In this document: positions 33,949-43,497 of the stretch, piece after piece
Numbering within the stretch: the first letter of the stretch is position 1
How the letters are laid out: every line of letters begins with the position of its first letter
Assembly: GCA_964532005.1 (NCBI GenBank)
Contig: CAZHER010000001.1
Span: forward strand, 62,001-126,000
Direction of reading: 5' to 3'
Source of the DNA: CAYQEU01 sp964532005
GTDB taxonomy: Bacteria; Patescibacteriota; Doudnabacteria; UBA920
Length of the DNA stretch: 64,000 bases
Position numbers and translations under genes: made by a program
Notes under the pieces: generated by a model
The model's database searches: none
What the model was told of the DNA's origin: nothing
What the model saw: the letters and a program-made list of their open reading frames with translations, nothing else

Positions 33949-35436
33949 ATGAACGACAGGCTTGAAGATATTGTTTCGTTCCGTCGTAAAAAACTGGAAA
34001 ATTTTGTGGCTGCTGGGCACAATCCATTCCCTTCAACTACTAAACGAACCCATACAAACCAACAGGTGCAAGACAGCTTTGATAGTTTGGAGAGCTCCAA
34101 AGCTTCTGTTACCGTTGTCGGCAGAATTCGCAGTTTGCGGAATATTGGCAAGCTTTGCTTCGTAAGTATTGAGGACGGTACTGGTCGTATTCAAACTTTG
34201 GTGAAGTCAGATGTTGTCGGCGATGAAAAGTTTAATTTCTTTGTGGATAATTTTGACATTGGCGATTTTGTAGAATTTACAGGAACCTTGTTTGTAACTA
34301 AGACCGGAGAAAAAACCGTCCAAGTTGCTGACTATGCTGTTTTAGCAAAATCGCTCTTACCGCTTCCTTCAGAACATTACGGCTTGGAAGATTTAGAACA
34401 GAAATTGCGGAAGCGCTATTTAGATATTTTGTTAAACCCAGAAAATAAAGAATTGTTTGTTAGGAAGAACAAGTTCTGGTCTTCCATGCGTCAGTTTTTA
34501 GTTTCAAAAGGATTTTTAGAATTGGAAATGCCAGTTCTGGAGCCAACCCCAGGTGGTGCTGAGGCAGAGCCGTTTGTTACCCATCACAATGCTTTGGATC
34601 GCGATTTTTTCCTCCGCATTTCCTTGGAGCTGCCTTTAAAAAAAATGCTGGTGGCGGGGTATGAAAAAGTTTTTGAAATCGGACGAATTTTTCGGAACGA
34701 AGGTATTTCCACAACTCACTTACAAGACTACACGCAAATGGAATTTTATTGGGCTTACGGCGATTTTCAAAAACTTATGGACTTTGTCCGAGATATGTAC
34801 CAATATGTCATTCAGGAAACTTTTGGCAGTTTGCAGATTACTTCTGGCGGCGCAACCGTGGATTGGAGCGGTGAATGGAGCAAAGTCGACTACATTGCTT
34901 TGTTCAAAGAGCATACGGGAATTGACTTGGAAACTGCGGGAGATGATGAGTTGAAAAAGTATGCTGACACCCAAGGGATTAAGTATGAAAATTTTGCCCG
35001 CCGTGGCAGATTGATAGATTTGATTTTCAAAAAGGTGCGCGGCAACATTCCAACAGGCAAGCCGGTTTTTTTGATAAACCAGCCTATTGAGCTTGAGCCG
35101 CTAGCCAAGCGCGATCCTAATAACCCCAAGGTTGTCCAGAGAATGCAGATTATTGCTTACGGTACAGAATTAGGCAAGGGGTTTGGTGAGTTGAATGACC
35201 CTATTGACCAGAGGAAACGGTTTGAAGAACAAATGGAGCTGCGTGCGGCCGGAGACAGCGAAGCCCAGCAACTTGATGAAGATTATGTTGAAGCTATGGA
35301 ATACGGAATGCCACCAGCAGCTGGATTTGGTTTGAGCGAACGTTTGTTTGCCGTGTTGGCCGATCGGTCCATTCGTGAGACAGTAATTTTCCCGCCAATG
35401 AAGGCGGAATCGAAGCCAGAAGGGACCGAGAACTAA
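33949..35436 (+). CDS. lysS: Lysyl-tRNA synthetase, class II
   Basis: 495 residues. OB-fold anticodon domain (VVGRIRSLRNIGKLCFVSIEDGTGRIQ) then the class II core: KRYLDILLNPENKELFVRKNK, FLELEMPVLEPTPGGAEAEPFVT, FEIGRIFRNEGISTTHLQDYTQMEFYWAY, and GFGLSERLFAVLADRSIRETVIFP. Attaches lysine to tRNA-Lys. Followed closely by serS. Confidence 0.97.
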   Translation: MNDRLEDIVSFRRKKLENFVAAGHNPFPSTTKRTHTNQQVQDSFDSLESSKASVTVVGRIRSLRNIGKLCFVSIEDGTGRIQTLVKSDVVGDEKFNFFVDNFDIGDFVEFTGTLFVTKTGEKTVQVADYAVLAKSLLPLPSEHYGLEDLEQKLRKRYLDILLNPENKELFVRKNKFWSSMRQFLVSKGFLELEMPVLEPTPGGAEAEPFVTHHNALDRDFFLRISLELPLKKMLVAGYEKVFEIGRIFRNEGISTTHLQDYTQMEFYWAYGDFQKLMDFVRDMYQYVIQETFGSLQITSGGATVDWSGEWSKVDYIALFKEHTGIDLETAGDDELKKYADTQGIKYENFARRGRLIDLIFKKVRGNIPTGKPVFLINQPIELEPLAKRDPNNPKVVQRMQIIAYGTELGKGFGELNDPIDQRKRFEEQMELRAAGDSEAQQLDEDYVEAMEYGMPPAAGFGLSERLFAVLADRSIRETVIFPPMKAESKPEGTEN

Positions 35437-35456
35437 GGAAATTAATTTTTTACAAA

Positions 35457-36806
35457 ATGTTGGACATAAAATTCATCAGGGAAAATGCTGAACTGGTCAA
35501 GAAAGCCATTACAGATAAAAGGGTAAATTTGGATTTGGATCAGTTGCTAGAAATTGACCAGCGTCGAAGAGCTTTAATGGCAGAAACCGAAACTTTGCAG
35601 GCAACAAAAAATGCTGTATCAAAAGAGATTCCAAATCTTGGCGAGGAAGAGCGCAAGGTAAAGATTTTGGAGATGAAGGAAGTTGATTCGAAACAGGAAC
35701 TTTTGAATTCGCAGTTAAAAGAAGTTGATGTAGAATTTCAAAATCTGATGTTGTTGGTACCAAATATACCTTCGCCGTTGGTACCGGTTGGGGCGGATGA
35801 TACCGCAAACGTTCCTTATACATACTGGTCTCCGGCTCTGGGTTCGATAGACGCAAAAGACGAATCTAAAGTTTCAGAAGTCCCGTCTAAGTTTGAATTT
35901 GAAGTCAAAGACCATGTTGAGCTGGGGAAAAATCTTGATCTTATCGATACTGAAAGAGGTGTAGAAACTTCCGGTTTCCGTGGTTATTATCTGAAAAACG
36001 AAGCAGTGCTAATGCAGTACGGTCTGCTTTGGCATGCCTTGAAAAAACTTCAGGAAAAAGGATTTACTTTGATGGTACCTCCTGTTTTAGTGAGGGAACA
36101 CGCTTTGGTTGGCAGCGGCCATTTTCCAACAGGCAAGGAGGAAATCTATCGGGCAGGCAATGCTGCCGCTTTTGAAGAAGAAGCCACCAAAGAGCCTATA
36201 TACTTGGCGGGAACTTCTGAGCCTTCGTTGCTCGCGTATTACAAAGACATGGTACTTGACGAGTCCCAGCTGCCAATTCAGGTTTGTGGCATAACCCCAT
36301 GCTATAGAAGTGAAATTGGTAGTTACGGCAAAGATACCAAAGGAATTTATAGGATTCATGAGTTTATGAAAGTTGAGCAGATGATTGTGTGCAAAGCGGA
36401 CGTTGCCGAGTCTGACGAGTGGTTGGAAAAATTGCGTGAAATAAGCCAAGAAATTTTGCAGGATCTAAAATTGCCCCACCGAGTTTTAAGTATTTGTACT
36501 GGCGACATGGGCGCTGGGAAATACAAAATGTATGATATTGAAACATGGATGCCTTCACGCGGAAGCTATGGCGAGACTCACAGTGATTCAAATCTTACCG
36601 ACTGGCAGTCAAGGCGGTTGAATATTCGCTATAAAGATAAGGAAGGGAATATTAAATTTGCTTACACATTAAACAACACAGCTATTGCCAGCCCGCGCAT
36701 TCTTATTCCAATATTGGAAAATTATCAGCAAGCTGATGGGAGTGTGGTGGTGCCGGAAATTTTGAGACAGTATGTAGGCAAAGATGTAATTGTTCCGGTG
36801 AAATAA
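35457..36806 (+). CDS. serS: Seryl-tRNA synthetase
   Basis: 449 residues. N-terminal antiparallel coiled coil (about 30-110) that reads the long variable arm of tRNA-Ser, then the class II core with TSGFRGYYLKNEAVLMQYGL, LAGTSEPSLLAYYKDM, CYRSEIGSYGKDTKGIYRIHEFMKVEQ and TLNNTAIASPRILIPILENYQ. Charges the two tRNA-Ser species encoded earlier in the window. Confidence 0.97.
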   Translation: MLDIKFIRENAELVKKAITDKRVNLDLDQLLEIDQRRRALMAETETLQATKNAVSKEIPNLGEEERKVKILEMKEVDSKQELLNSQLKEVDVEFQNLMLLVPNIPSPLVPVGADDTANVPYTYWSPALGSIDAKDESKVSEVPSKFEFEVKDHVELGKNLDLIDTERGVETSGFRGYYLKNEAVLMQYGLLWHALKKLQEKGFTLMVPPVLVREHALVGSGHFPTGKEEIYRAGNAAAFEEEATKEPIYLAGTSEPSLLAYYKDMVLDESQLPIQVCGITPCYRSEIGSYGKDTKGIYRIHEFMKVEQMIVCKADVAESDEWLEKLREISQEILQDLKLPHRVLSICTGDMGAGKYKMYDIETWMPSRGSYGETHSDSNLTDWQSRRLNIRYKDKEGNIKFAYTLNNTAIASPRILIPILENYQQADGSVVVPEILRQYVGKDVIVPVK

Positions 36807-36815
36807 TAATTGTAA

Positions 36816-38090
36816 ATGAATCAATTTTTGAAACAAAAATTAAAAAGCTATTTGGGTACGTTAACGAGAAGAATTATTGCCAAGTATAACCCCAAGATAG
36901 TTGGCATAACTGGAAGCGTAGGCAAAACTTCTACTAAAGAAGCTGTATATGTTGCTTTGAATCAAAAGTTCAGAGTTAGAAAGACAGAGCGAAATTATAA
37001 CAACGAGTTTGGGTTGCCGTTGACGGTAATAGGCGCGTCCAGCCCCGAGGGGAGTGCTTTAAAATGGATTTATGTTCTAGCCAAAGCCGTATCCTTGGTT
37101 TTGGTCAATCAAAAGTATCCGGATATTCTGGTTCTTGAGATGGGGATAGATCGCCCCAATGATATGGATTACCTAGTTTCTTTGGCCAGGCCGAATGTAG
37201 CAGTAGTTACTACAATCGGAATGTCCCACTACCAGTTTTTCAGTAATCTTGCTGAGATAGAACACGAAAAAGGCAAGATTGTAGAGGCGGTGGACCAAGC
37301 CGGGTTCGTAGTTTTGAATGCGGACAATGAGCCAGCGTTGAGACAGCGCAGCAAAACTCAAGCAAAAGTTATTACTTATGGACGTGATATTGAAGCCTCT
37401 GTAGTTTTGGATAGTTTTGTTGAGAATTTAGACAGCAAAGTTTCAACTCGTCTGGTTGTTAAATATGGCGGCGAGAGAAGCGAGATTGATATTCCTGCCG
37501 TAGGGGAAACCCATATTTCCGCAGTGCTTGCAGGAATAGCAGTTGCTAAGATTTTGGGTGTAGAGCAAAGCTTGCTTGCCAAAGGTATGTTGAATTATAG
37601 ACCAGCCCCGAGTCGCCTTAATGTGATCGGCGGTATTAAACATTCGGTCATTATTGACGACAGTTATAACGCAGCCCCTGATTCTATGAGAGAGGCTTTA
37701 GGTCTGTTGAAAAGAATGCCTCATGATCATAAGATGGCCGTTTTAGGAAGCATGCTTGAATTGGGTGGGATGTCAGAACAAGAGCACGTGAAAGTTGGAA
37801 AAGTGGTGGCAGAAATAAAACCAGACCATTTAATTACCATCGGGGAAGAAGGGAAAATTATTGCCGATAGCGCCAAAAGCTCTGGCATGGATTCAAATAG
37901 GGTTTTGGAATTTGATACTGCAGATGAAGCTCGTAAGACCGTGCAGAATTTGCTGGAGCCAGATTCGGTAATTTTGGTTAAGGGGTCACAGGGTGTGAGA
38001 ATGGAAAAAATTGTAACAGAAATTATGGCTGAACCGATGCGCGCCGGCGAATTAGTATGCCGTCAATACGGCGCATGGTTAAAAAGATAA
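36816..38090 (+). CDS. murF: UDP-MurNAc-tripeptide--D-alanyl-D-alanine ligase-like Mur ligase
   Basis: 424 residues. ATP loop GITGSVGKTSTKEAV, the NYNNEFGLPLTVIGA segment, EMGIDRPNDMDYLVSLARP and DDSYNAAPDSMREALGLL (a MurF signature). Adds D-Ala-D-Ala to the peptidoglycan precursor. Normal length with a basic membrane-proximal N-terminus. It begins the short cluster murF, ftsQ-like, pyrH. Confidence 0.92.
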   Translation: MNQFLKQKLKSYLGTLTRRIIAKYNPKIVGITGSVGKTSTKEAVYVALNQKFRVRKTERNYNNEFGLPLTVIGASSPEGSALKWIYVLAKAVSLVLVNQKYPDILVLEMGIDRPNDMDYLVSLARPNVAVVTTIGMSHYQFFSNLAEIEHEKGKIVEAVDQAGFVVLNADNEPALRQRSKTQAKVITYGRDIEASVVLDSFVENLDSKVSTRLVVKYGGERSEIDIPAVGETHISAVLAGIAVAKILGVEQSLLAKGMLNYRPAPSRLNVIGGIKHSVIIDDSYNAAPDSMREALGLLKRMPHDHKMAVLGSMLELGGMSEQEHVKVGKVVAEIKPDHLITIGEEGKIIADSAKSSGMDSNRVLEFDTADEARKTVQNLLEPDSVILVKGSQGVRMEKIVTEIMAEPMRAGELVCRQYGAWLKR

Positions 38091-38093
38091 AGC

Positions 38094-39098
38094 ATGGAAA
38101 GAAGACGGTTGGATCCCAGAGCAAGATTTCAGCATGCGCATTTTACCCGCAAGCTCCAAAAAGCCAGAAATTACAAAAGAAATAATAGACCTAGATCCGA
38201 GGATAGATTGCAGGCCGGACTTCAAAAGATAGGCTTGGCAGGCTTGGCAACGCAAATTGGGTTGGCGGGGCTTTTGATTTTTTTGTGTTATGTGTTGTAC
38301 GTTCCCAACCCTTTATTTGTAAGAAAAGTATATTTTGAGGGGATGAGTATACAGCATCAGACCGCAGCAGAAAACAGCGTCAAAAAATATTTTCTGCAAA
38401 AGCCTTGGTACAACCCGTCTTTTAACATGCTGTTTATCAACCAAAACAGCTTGGCAAATTTCGTGGCCAAGGAAGTGCCAGTTGTTTCTAAAATTGAAAA
38501 AATTGATAAAAATTGGAAGGAGCGAACTATTGAAGTTGAGATCATCGAAAAATACGAGAGATACCTGGTTGTTAGACCGGAAGACAGGCTGGTACTGTAC
38601 AACGACGGTACTGTTGCGGGAAGTTTAGGAAAATTGGAAGGTGATTTACCTCAAAGCGGTTCGGTTGTGTCGGTAAGTGTGAATGACAGAAGCAAGGTAG
38701 ATATATCATCGCAATATTTCGATCAGAATATAATTGATTTTATAGAAAATTCTGCCGTCATGCTTCCTGAGTATACTGGACAAAATTTTATGTACTTCAA
38801 AGTGTTTTTGTCAGATCAGGAGCAAGGCGAATCTAATGAATTCTTCAAACTTTGGAATAAAGCAGCTTTGGAGGCGGTTTTGGCCAAAAAGCCGGAAGCA
38901 GGCAAAAGCAATCCTGCCGTGATGAGAATAGTTTTAGAGCCTGGTTTGGATCTTGCGTCTACAGCTGAGAGGCTGAAATTGCTATTGGAACAAACCACAC
39001 CGGACAGGTACAGAAATATTTTGTATGTTGATATGCGTTTGCAAAATCGAGCATATTTGTGTTTAATTAATACTCCATGCGATAGTTCTAATCCTTAA
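38094..39098 (+). CDS. ftsQ: FtsQ/DivIB-like protein with POTRA domain
   Basis: 334 residues. A basic cytoplasmic tail of about 60 residues, one membrane helix (about 62-82; IGLAGLLIFLCYVLYV), then a POTRA domain (FVRKVYFEGMSIQHQTAAENSVKKYF) and a FtsQ-type beta domain (KEVPVVSKIEKIDKNWKERTIEVEIIEKYERYLVV). Septal scaffold in division. Its place behind murF agrees with the dcw gene order. Symbol is by family, sequence identity is probably low. Confidence 0.8.
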   Translation: MERRRLDPRARFQHAHFTRKLQKARNYKRNNRPRSEDRLQAGLQKIGLAGLATQIGLAGLLIFLCYVLYVPNPLFVRKVYFEGMSIQHQTAAENSVKKYFLQKPWYNPSFNMLFINQNSLANFVAKEVPVVSKIEKIDKNWKERTIEVEIIEKYERYLVVRPEDRLVLYNDGTVAGSLGKLEGDLPQSGSVVSVSVNDRSKVDISSQYFDQNIIDFIENSAVMLPEYTGQNFMYFKVFLSDQEQGESNEFFKLWNKAALEAVLAKKPEAGKSNPAVMRIVLEPGLDLASTAERLKLLLEQTTPDRYRNILYVDMRLQNRAYLCLINTPCDSSNP

Positions 39099-39106
39099 AT
39101 AATTTT

Positions 39107-39793
39107 ATGAAAAAAGAAACTTTTGTCCTATCGGTCGGCGGATCGGTTTTGGTTCCCAATGAAATAAACAATAAGTTCTTGAAAAGTTTTTTGGCTTTAA
39201 TCCGTCAGCAGGTGAAAAAGGGTAACCGTTTTATTTTGGTTGTGGGTGGCGGAGCGCCGGCAAGAAATTATCAAAATGCTCTCAAGTCGAGCATAAAGCC
39301 GGATAAGAGTGTACTTGATTGGATGGGCATTGCCGCAACCCATCTCAATGCCAATTTGATGCGTCATGCGTTGGGTGAACTGGCGGAAAAAGCCATAGTA
39401 ACAAATCCAGAAAAGCCTGGAAAAATGAATCGACCGGTGTTGGTTTCTGGAGGATGGAAACCAGGACGCAGTACAGACTACGAAGCTGTGATGTTGGCGG
39501 ATCATTTTGGTGCTTCGACAATAATAAATATGAGCAATATTGATTATGTGTATGATAAGGATCCAAGGAAGTTTAAAAACGCTAAAAAAATCCAGCTTAT
39601 TGATTGGAGCTCATTTCAAAGAATTGTTGGTACTAAGTGGAACCCTGGAGCAAATGTGCCTTTTGATCCGACTGCAACAAAATACGCCAAAGCAAGAAAC
39701 CAGAAGGTTATTATCTTAAATGGCAATGACATTCAAAATTTGGCGTTAGCTTTGAGCGGAAAAGGTAAATTTAAGGGAACGGTCGTAGCTTAG
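39107..39793 (+). CDS. pyrH: UMP kinase (archaeal-type amino acid kinase family)
   Basis: 228 residues. Phosphate loop VLSVGGSVLVP, FILVVGGGAPARNYQ, VSGGWKPGRSTDYEAVMLADHFGA, NIDYVYDKDPRKFKNAKKI and GANVPFDPTATKYA. Makes UDP from UMP. The short form and GGWxPGxSTD motif resemble archaeal UMP kinases. Converges with a GT39-like gene, 2 bases between stops. Confidence 0.9.
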   Translation: MKKETFVLSVGGSVLVPNEINNKFLKSFLALIRQQVKKGNRFILVVGGGAPARNYQNALKSSIKPDKSVLDWMGIAATHLNANLMRHALGELAEKAIVTNPEKPGKMNRPVLVSGGWKPGRSTDYEAVMLADHFGASTIINMSNIDYVYDKDPRKFKNAKKIQLIDWSSFQRIVGTKWNPGANVPFDPTATKYAKARNQKVIILNGNDIQNLALALSGKGKFKGTVVA

Positions 39794-39795
39794 TT

Positions 39796-41316
39796 TTAAT
39801 TGACTTTATACTGGGTTATATATATAGTTGTGCCCAGGTACGGCATCACATCCTCGTATTCGCGTTCTTGAATTTGTGTCCAATTAGACGGGGTCATTGG
39901 TTTGTCGCTACTATATGCTTTCGTCCAAACCAGCCACACAGTATCTTCCGCTAAAACTGATGTTTTTAGATCTGCGGCCAAATCGTTTTCTGCAAGAAGG
40001 GCGGTACCGTCATAATGTGCAAGTTCACTAACTTTGGCCCTTCCATTTGTATAAAGCTTGGGAGAGTTCTGGGTTTTTGAATAATATTTTAAGTTAAAGT
40101 ATTCAAAAGGAGTGCCAACAATAGTTTTGTCTTTGTTGCCGTTGGCGTATTGGTTTAAATATGCGGCAGCCCCTGCCATTCCAGGTTTGGTAGCAGCTCC
40201 TTGTTCGTACCAAAACCCGCCAAAAGCAATCAAGTTAAGCCCAACTACCAATACTGATATTGTCCTAAAACCAATACCCTGTTTCCACTGGGAAATCCAC
40301 AGTGCCAAGGCTATTAAATATAGCGGGCCGATTAAAACAAAATATCGAATTAAATATACGGAGCTGGTGTGCCCTTGTAAGCGGTTGATCATTAAAAACA
40401 AGAGCGCTCCGGCAAACGGGGCAAGTATACCAAGTAAAATTAGCCATTTTTCTTTCTGTTTTATAGTCTTAGTGAACCCATATAGCATTGCCATGGCAAA
40501 TACGGTTACGGCAATCAACATCCATTCAGTTGGAATTTTTCCGCTGTGCCAGCCAAATGTCAGATCCCAAAATGTATACGGAATACTCCATCGTGTCATT
40601 GCCCATATCCAAAATCCTTCTTGGACTTGGCCGAGCTGGAACAGAAACGGTTTCAGCCAAGGGATGTATAAAATAGCTACCGCAATAGTTGAACCAAGGA
40701 AAGGCAAATATTTACGCCAATCTTTCCCGTAAGTTTTTATTAAATATCCTAAGGCGTAAATCCCTAAAGCGATTAAATTGAAAGACAGATAGTAGTGTGT
40801 ATAAATTAAGCTTGCTCCAAAAACAGCAAACAGCATATACAAAATCCACATTCTTTTTACGTTGCCCCGGTAGTAAAGTGCGGCAAGTAGCGACGCGGTT
40901 GCAGCGAGTAACAACATCACTCCCAAAGTGTACATACGGGCTTCCAAACTCCCTCGGTGTATTTGGAAAAAATTAACGGCAAGAAACACGGCACTTAAGA
41001 TGGCAGCTTTCTTGCTGAAAAAATATTTTTCTACCAAGTAATAGGTGAGCCATATAGCAATGATCCCGCAAAAAACTGAGAATCCTCTGAGCCAGAAAAC
41101 CGATTCGCCGAAAATTCCTACCCAGAATCTGAGTAATATATAGTACAACGGAGGGTGAACATCGGTTGCCAATCTTTGCATCATTTCCCCCCATGGGTAA
41201 CGAAGCATAAGTGCAGAAAAGGCTTCGTCGTGCCAGAGAGAAATTTTTGTCAGGCTGTATAGTCTCAGGATCAGACCCCCGGTCAAAATTCCTGTGAGCC
41301 AATAATATTTTTTCAT
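39796..41316 (-). CDS. GT39/PMT_2-family membrane glycosyltransferase
   Basis: 506 residues, about 10-12 membrane helices. Acidic first-loop motif KISLWHDEAFSALML and the second-loop HPPLYYILLRFW are typical of polyprenyl-phosphate-sugar-dependent (GT-C) enzymes such as PMT/ArnT. Acts outside the membrane, transferring a sugar from a lipid carrier. The C-terminal soluble part has KYYSKTQNSPKLYTNGRAKV. Acceptor unknown. Transcribed with the next GT39-like gene. Confidence 0.85.
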   Translation of the reverse strand: MKKYYWLTGILTGGLILRLYSLTKISLWHDEAFSALMLRYPWGEMMQRLATDVHPPLYYILLRFWVGIFGESVFWLRGFSVFCGIIAIWLTYYLVEKYFFSKKAAILSAVFLAVNFFQIHRGSLEARMYTLGVMLLLAATASLLAALYYRGNVKRMWILYMLFAVFGASLIYTHYYLSFNLIALGIYALGYLIKTYGKDWRKYLPFLGSTIAVAILYIPWLKPFLFQLGQVQEGFWIWAMTRWSIPYTFWDLTFGWHSGKIPTEWMLIAVTVFAMAMLYGFTKTIKQKEKWLILLGILAPFAGALLFLMINRLQGHTSSVYLIRYFVLIGPLYLIALALWISQWKQGIGFRTISVLVVGLNLIAFGGFWYEQGAATKPGMAGAAAYLNQYANGNKDKTIVGTPFEYFNLKYYSKTQNSPKLYTNGRAKVSELAHYDGTALLAENDLAADLKTSVLAEDTVWLVWTKAYSSDKPMTPSNWTQIQEREYEDVMPYLGTTIYITQYKVN

Positions 41317-41339
41317 AGTCTCGTGGTTAATTTAAATTT

Positions 41340-43070
41340 TTATGGGATTTTATAAACTGCTAAAATGACTTGGCCGAATTTGTTTCGTCTTTCTAAGTTG
41401 AGCCTTGCCTGAGGCCAGTTCTCTTTGAATTTTTTTATATCGAACACTGTCGTGGTGGTGAATATTACCTCATCACCGGATTTTAGATTTTTTAGCTTCC
41501 AGATATCGGGAGGATTAACCTTCGTATAGGGCTGGTTTTTTCGATTACCAGGATTTGTTCCATCCACGGTTGTTAAATAGTCTACAGTTTGCAAAAAGAA
41601 TTCGTCTAATACCAAAAATGTATTCTCTCTGGTGTGACGGTTTGGAAAATTTGCAGGAATCTTGCCGGCCGGAATACTTTTTGAATCATTATCGAACCCG
41701 TTTAAATAATTGCTTACGCCGGTAAGGTCAGAACGAAAACTGAGATATTGTTCTGCACTGGCACTGCTCAAACCAAAGTATAAGTAATAACTTTGTAAAA
41801 TTAATGCACCGGCAAATACAGCAACCACAAGCCATGACATTGTTGTAAGAAGTTTTTGTTTAATTCCAGAAAGCCAGTTCCAGTATAAAGATCTTGTTTT
41901 TTGAACAAAGTCTACGGCAATTATTATTCCCCAAGCGCTTAAAATAAATACCGGTGGAATTACGCCTATGCTGCGTAAGCCGTGAGGGATCCCTTCTGCA
42001 GTGGTTACAGCAGGCAGCATCATACCCCAAAACCAACCTGCCAATAGAAAATGTTTCCAGTCATCACCGTGCTTGTTGGGGTAAAAAATATATCTTATAG
42101 CTAACAATGTTGAGAGTACTAGAGCTAAGGCAAAGAAAGGTGAAACCACAGCTGGCAGAAATGGTTGACCTGAAACATTGTGCCGCCAGTTTAAGTCGCC
42201 TTCATAAAAAAATCCCAATAAACTTTGTTTGGTCGTTTCACCTAGGGTGGCTAGAAGTTTCCCTTTGTTGAGATCTGGGTTAAATATACTAACTTGACTG
42301 CTTCTACCGACGAATGACCCAGGATGAGTATAAAAGTAGTGAGCTAGCGGAAAAATAACAATAATGAAAGTTATGATTAAGGTTATCGCCGGGGAGACAA
42401 AACGCCTAGTCCAAAAGAACTGCGGTTTTCTAATAACATCAAAAATCCAAGGCCAGATTAAGGCGATACCCAAGATAGGAACCATTACTCTGTAAGCGAT
42501 GTAAGTATAAAATCCGAGTGCAAAAACAGATCCTGTAAATATGGACCACAAAATTCTTTTCACTTTTGTGGGCGACGAATATAGACACAGTATTCCCCAA
42601 ACAACAGCAGCGGCAAATAGGGGAATGAGGTTGGCACGAAAAGCCGTGCGCGACAAGGTAATGTGCCAAGTGGACACAGCCATAAGGAAAGCGGACAACA
42701 ATCCAATGTATACTGCGCGCTTCGAGTTATCTGGGGAAGCAGTGTTAAATATTTTGAATAATTTTCGAGCCACAAGAAAGCATAATAATACGGCTATGAC
42801 GCCGACAACTGCTGATACAATGTGGTGTTGCCATGGTCCTTTTCCGAAAAGCTCAACACTTCCCCAGAGCATGTAAAAAAATAGTGCTTCACGACCATTG
42901 CCTCTTTCGTAAAACGGTTGAAGCTGACCTTGTTGCATCAGATTGATATCTAACCCATTTGCTGCTTCGTCGGGAAACAATCCCCCTGGTAGTTCAGTTA
43001 TTTGGTAAAATCTGAAAAATATGGCCAATGCCACTATGAATATTAAGGTAAAAATTTGTTTTTTTGTCAT
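41340..43070 (-). CDS. GT39-like membrane glycosyltransferase
   Basis: 576 residues, about 11 membrane helices. The first extracytoplasmic loop carries ELPGGLFPDEAANGLDINLM (acidic DE pair) and the next the ERGNGREALFFYMLWGS segment, a layout seen in dolichyl-phosphate-mannose-type mannosyltransferases. C-terminal extracytoplasmic domain of about 130 residues. Works on lipid-linked sugars. Head of a two-gene minus-strand unit, diverging from 43123. Confidence 0.82.
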   Translation of the reverse strand: MTKKQIFTLIFIVALAIFFRFYQITELPGGLFPDEAANGLDINLMQQGQLQPFYERGNGREALFFYMLWGSVELFGKGPWQHHIVSAVVGVIAVLLCFLVARKLFKIFNTASPDNSKRAVYIGLLSAFLMAVSTWHITLSRTAFRANLIPLFAAAVVWGILCLYSSPTKVKRILWSIFTGSVFALGFYTYIAYRVMVPILGIALIWPWIFDVIRKPQFFWTRRFVSPAITLIITFIIVIFPLAHYFYTHPGSFVGRSSQVSIFNPDLNKGKLLATLGETTKQSLLGFFYEGDLNWRHNVSGQPFLPAVVSPFFALALVLSTLLAIRYIFYPNKHGDDWKHFLLAGWFWGMMLPAVTTAEGIPHGLRSIGVIPPVFILSAWGIIIAVDFVQKTRSLYWNWLSGIKQKLLTTMSWLVVAVFAGALILQSYYLYFGLSSASAEQYLSFRSDLTGVSNYLNGFDNDSKSIPAGKIPANFPNRHTRENTFLVLDEFFLQTVDYLTTVDGTNPGNRKNQPYTKVNPPDIWKLKNLKSGDEVIFTTTTVFDIKKFKENWPQARLNLERRNKFGQVILAVYKIP

Positions 43071-43083
43071 GTTGGTTTCTAGC

Positions 43084-43112
43084 TTGAGACAGCAACCTTT
43101 TCTTGCTAAAAT
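43084..43112 (+). promoter_or_regulatory. Promoter of the envelope gene 43123
   Basis: TTGAGA (43084-43089), 17-base spacer, TAAAAT (43107-43112). ATG follows 10 bases after the -10, so the mRNA is nearly leaderless. Confidence 0.65.
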
Positions 43113-43122
43113 ATATAGGAAT

Positions 43123-43494
43123 ATGGCAGATTTGGAAGCAAAACCCTCAATTTATCAAAAAATACTGGCCAGCTCAGGTTTGGTCTCTTTTTTATGGGCG
43201 GCGACAATTGTCACTATTATTATAACATTTATTATTACCTACTTTAAGGCAAGAAGCGGCTTATCTACGGTTGCCCTTCACTATAACGTTATTATAGGAG
43301 TTGATATGCTGGGAAAAAGTTGGGAACTCTTTTTTATACCTTTATCGTCAACAGGAATCGGAATAATAAATTATTTAGTTTATCGTTTTGCAATTCCCAA
43401 GGGAGATTTTTTGGGCACTTTAACCGCCTTATCTAGCTGGTTGGTAGCGCTAATTTTATGTACAGCTTTATTATTCTTATTTTCAGTGAATTAG
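43123..43494 (+). CDS. Small three-TM membrane protein, unknown
   Basis: 123 residues from ATG 43123; a longer frame from 43021 would overlap the divergent glycosyltransferase and its promoter. Three membrane helices (about 16-40, 60-80, 95-120) and a short loop TVALHYNVIIGVDMLGKSW, reminiscent of DUF1648-type proteins. Function unknown. Stop is 3 bases before the GT2 gene, so it probably belongs to the polysaccharide unit. Confidence 0.75.
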   Translation: MADLEAKPSIYQKILASSGLVSFLWAATIVTIIITFIITYFKARSGLSTVALHYNVIIGVDMLGKSWELFFIPLSSTGIGIINYLVYRFAIPKGDFLGTLTALSSWLVALILCTALLFLFSVN

Positions 43495-43497
43495 ATT

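Noticed and set aside
40112..40732. Plus-strand frame of 206 codons
   Set aside because: Lies fully antisense to a GT39-like membrane gene with clear family motifs; the product has no recognisable domain.
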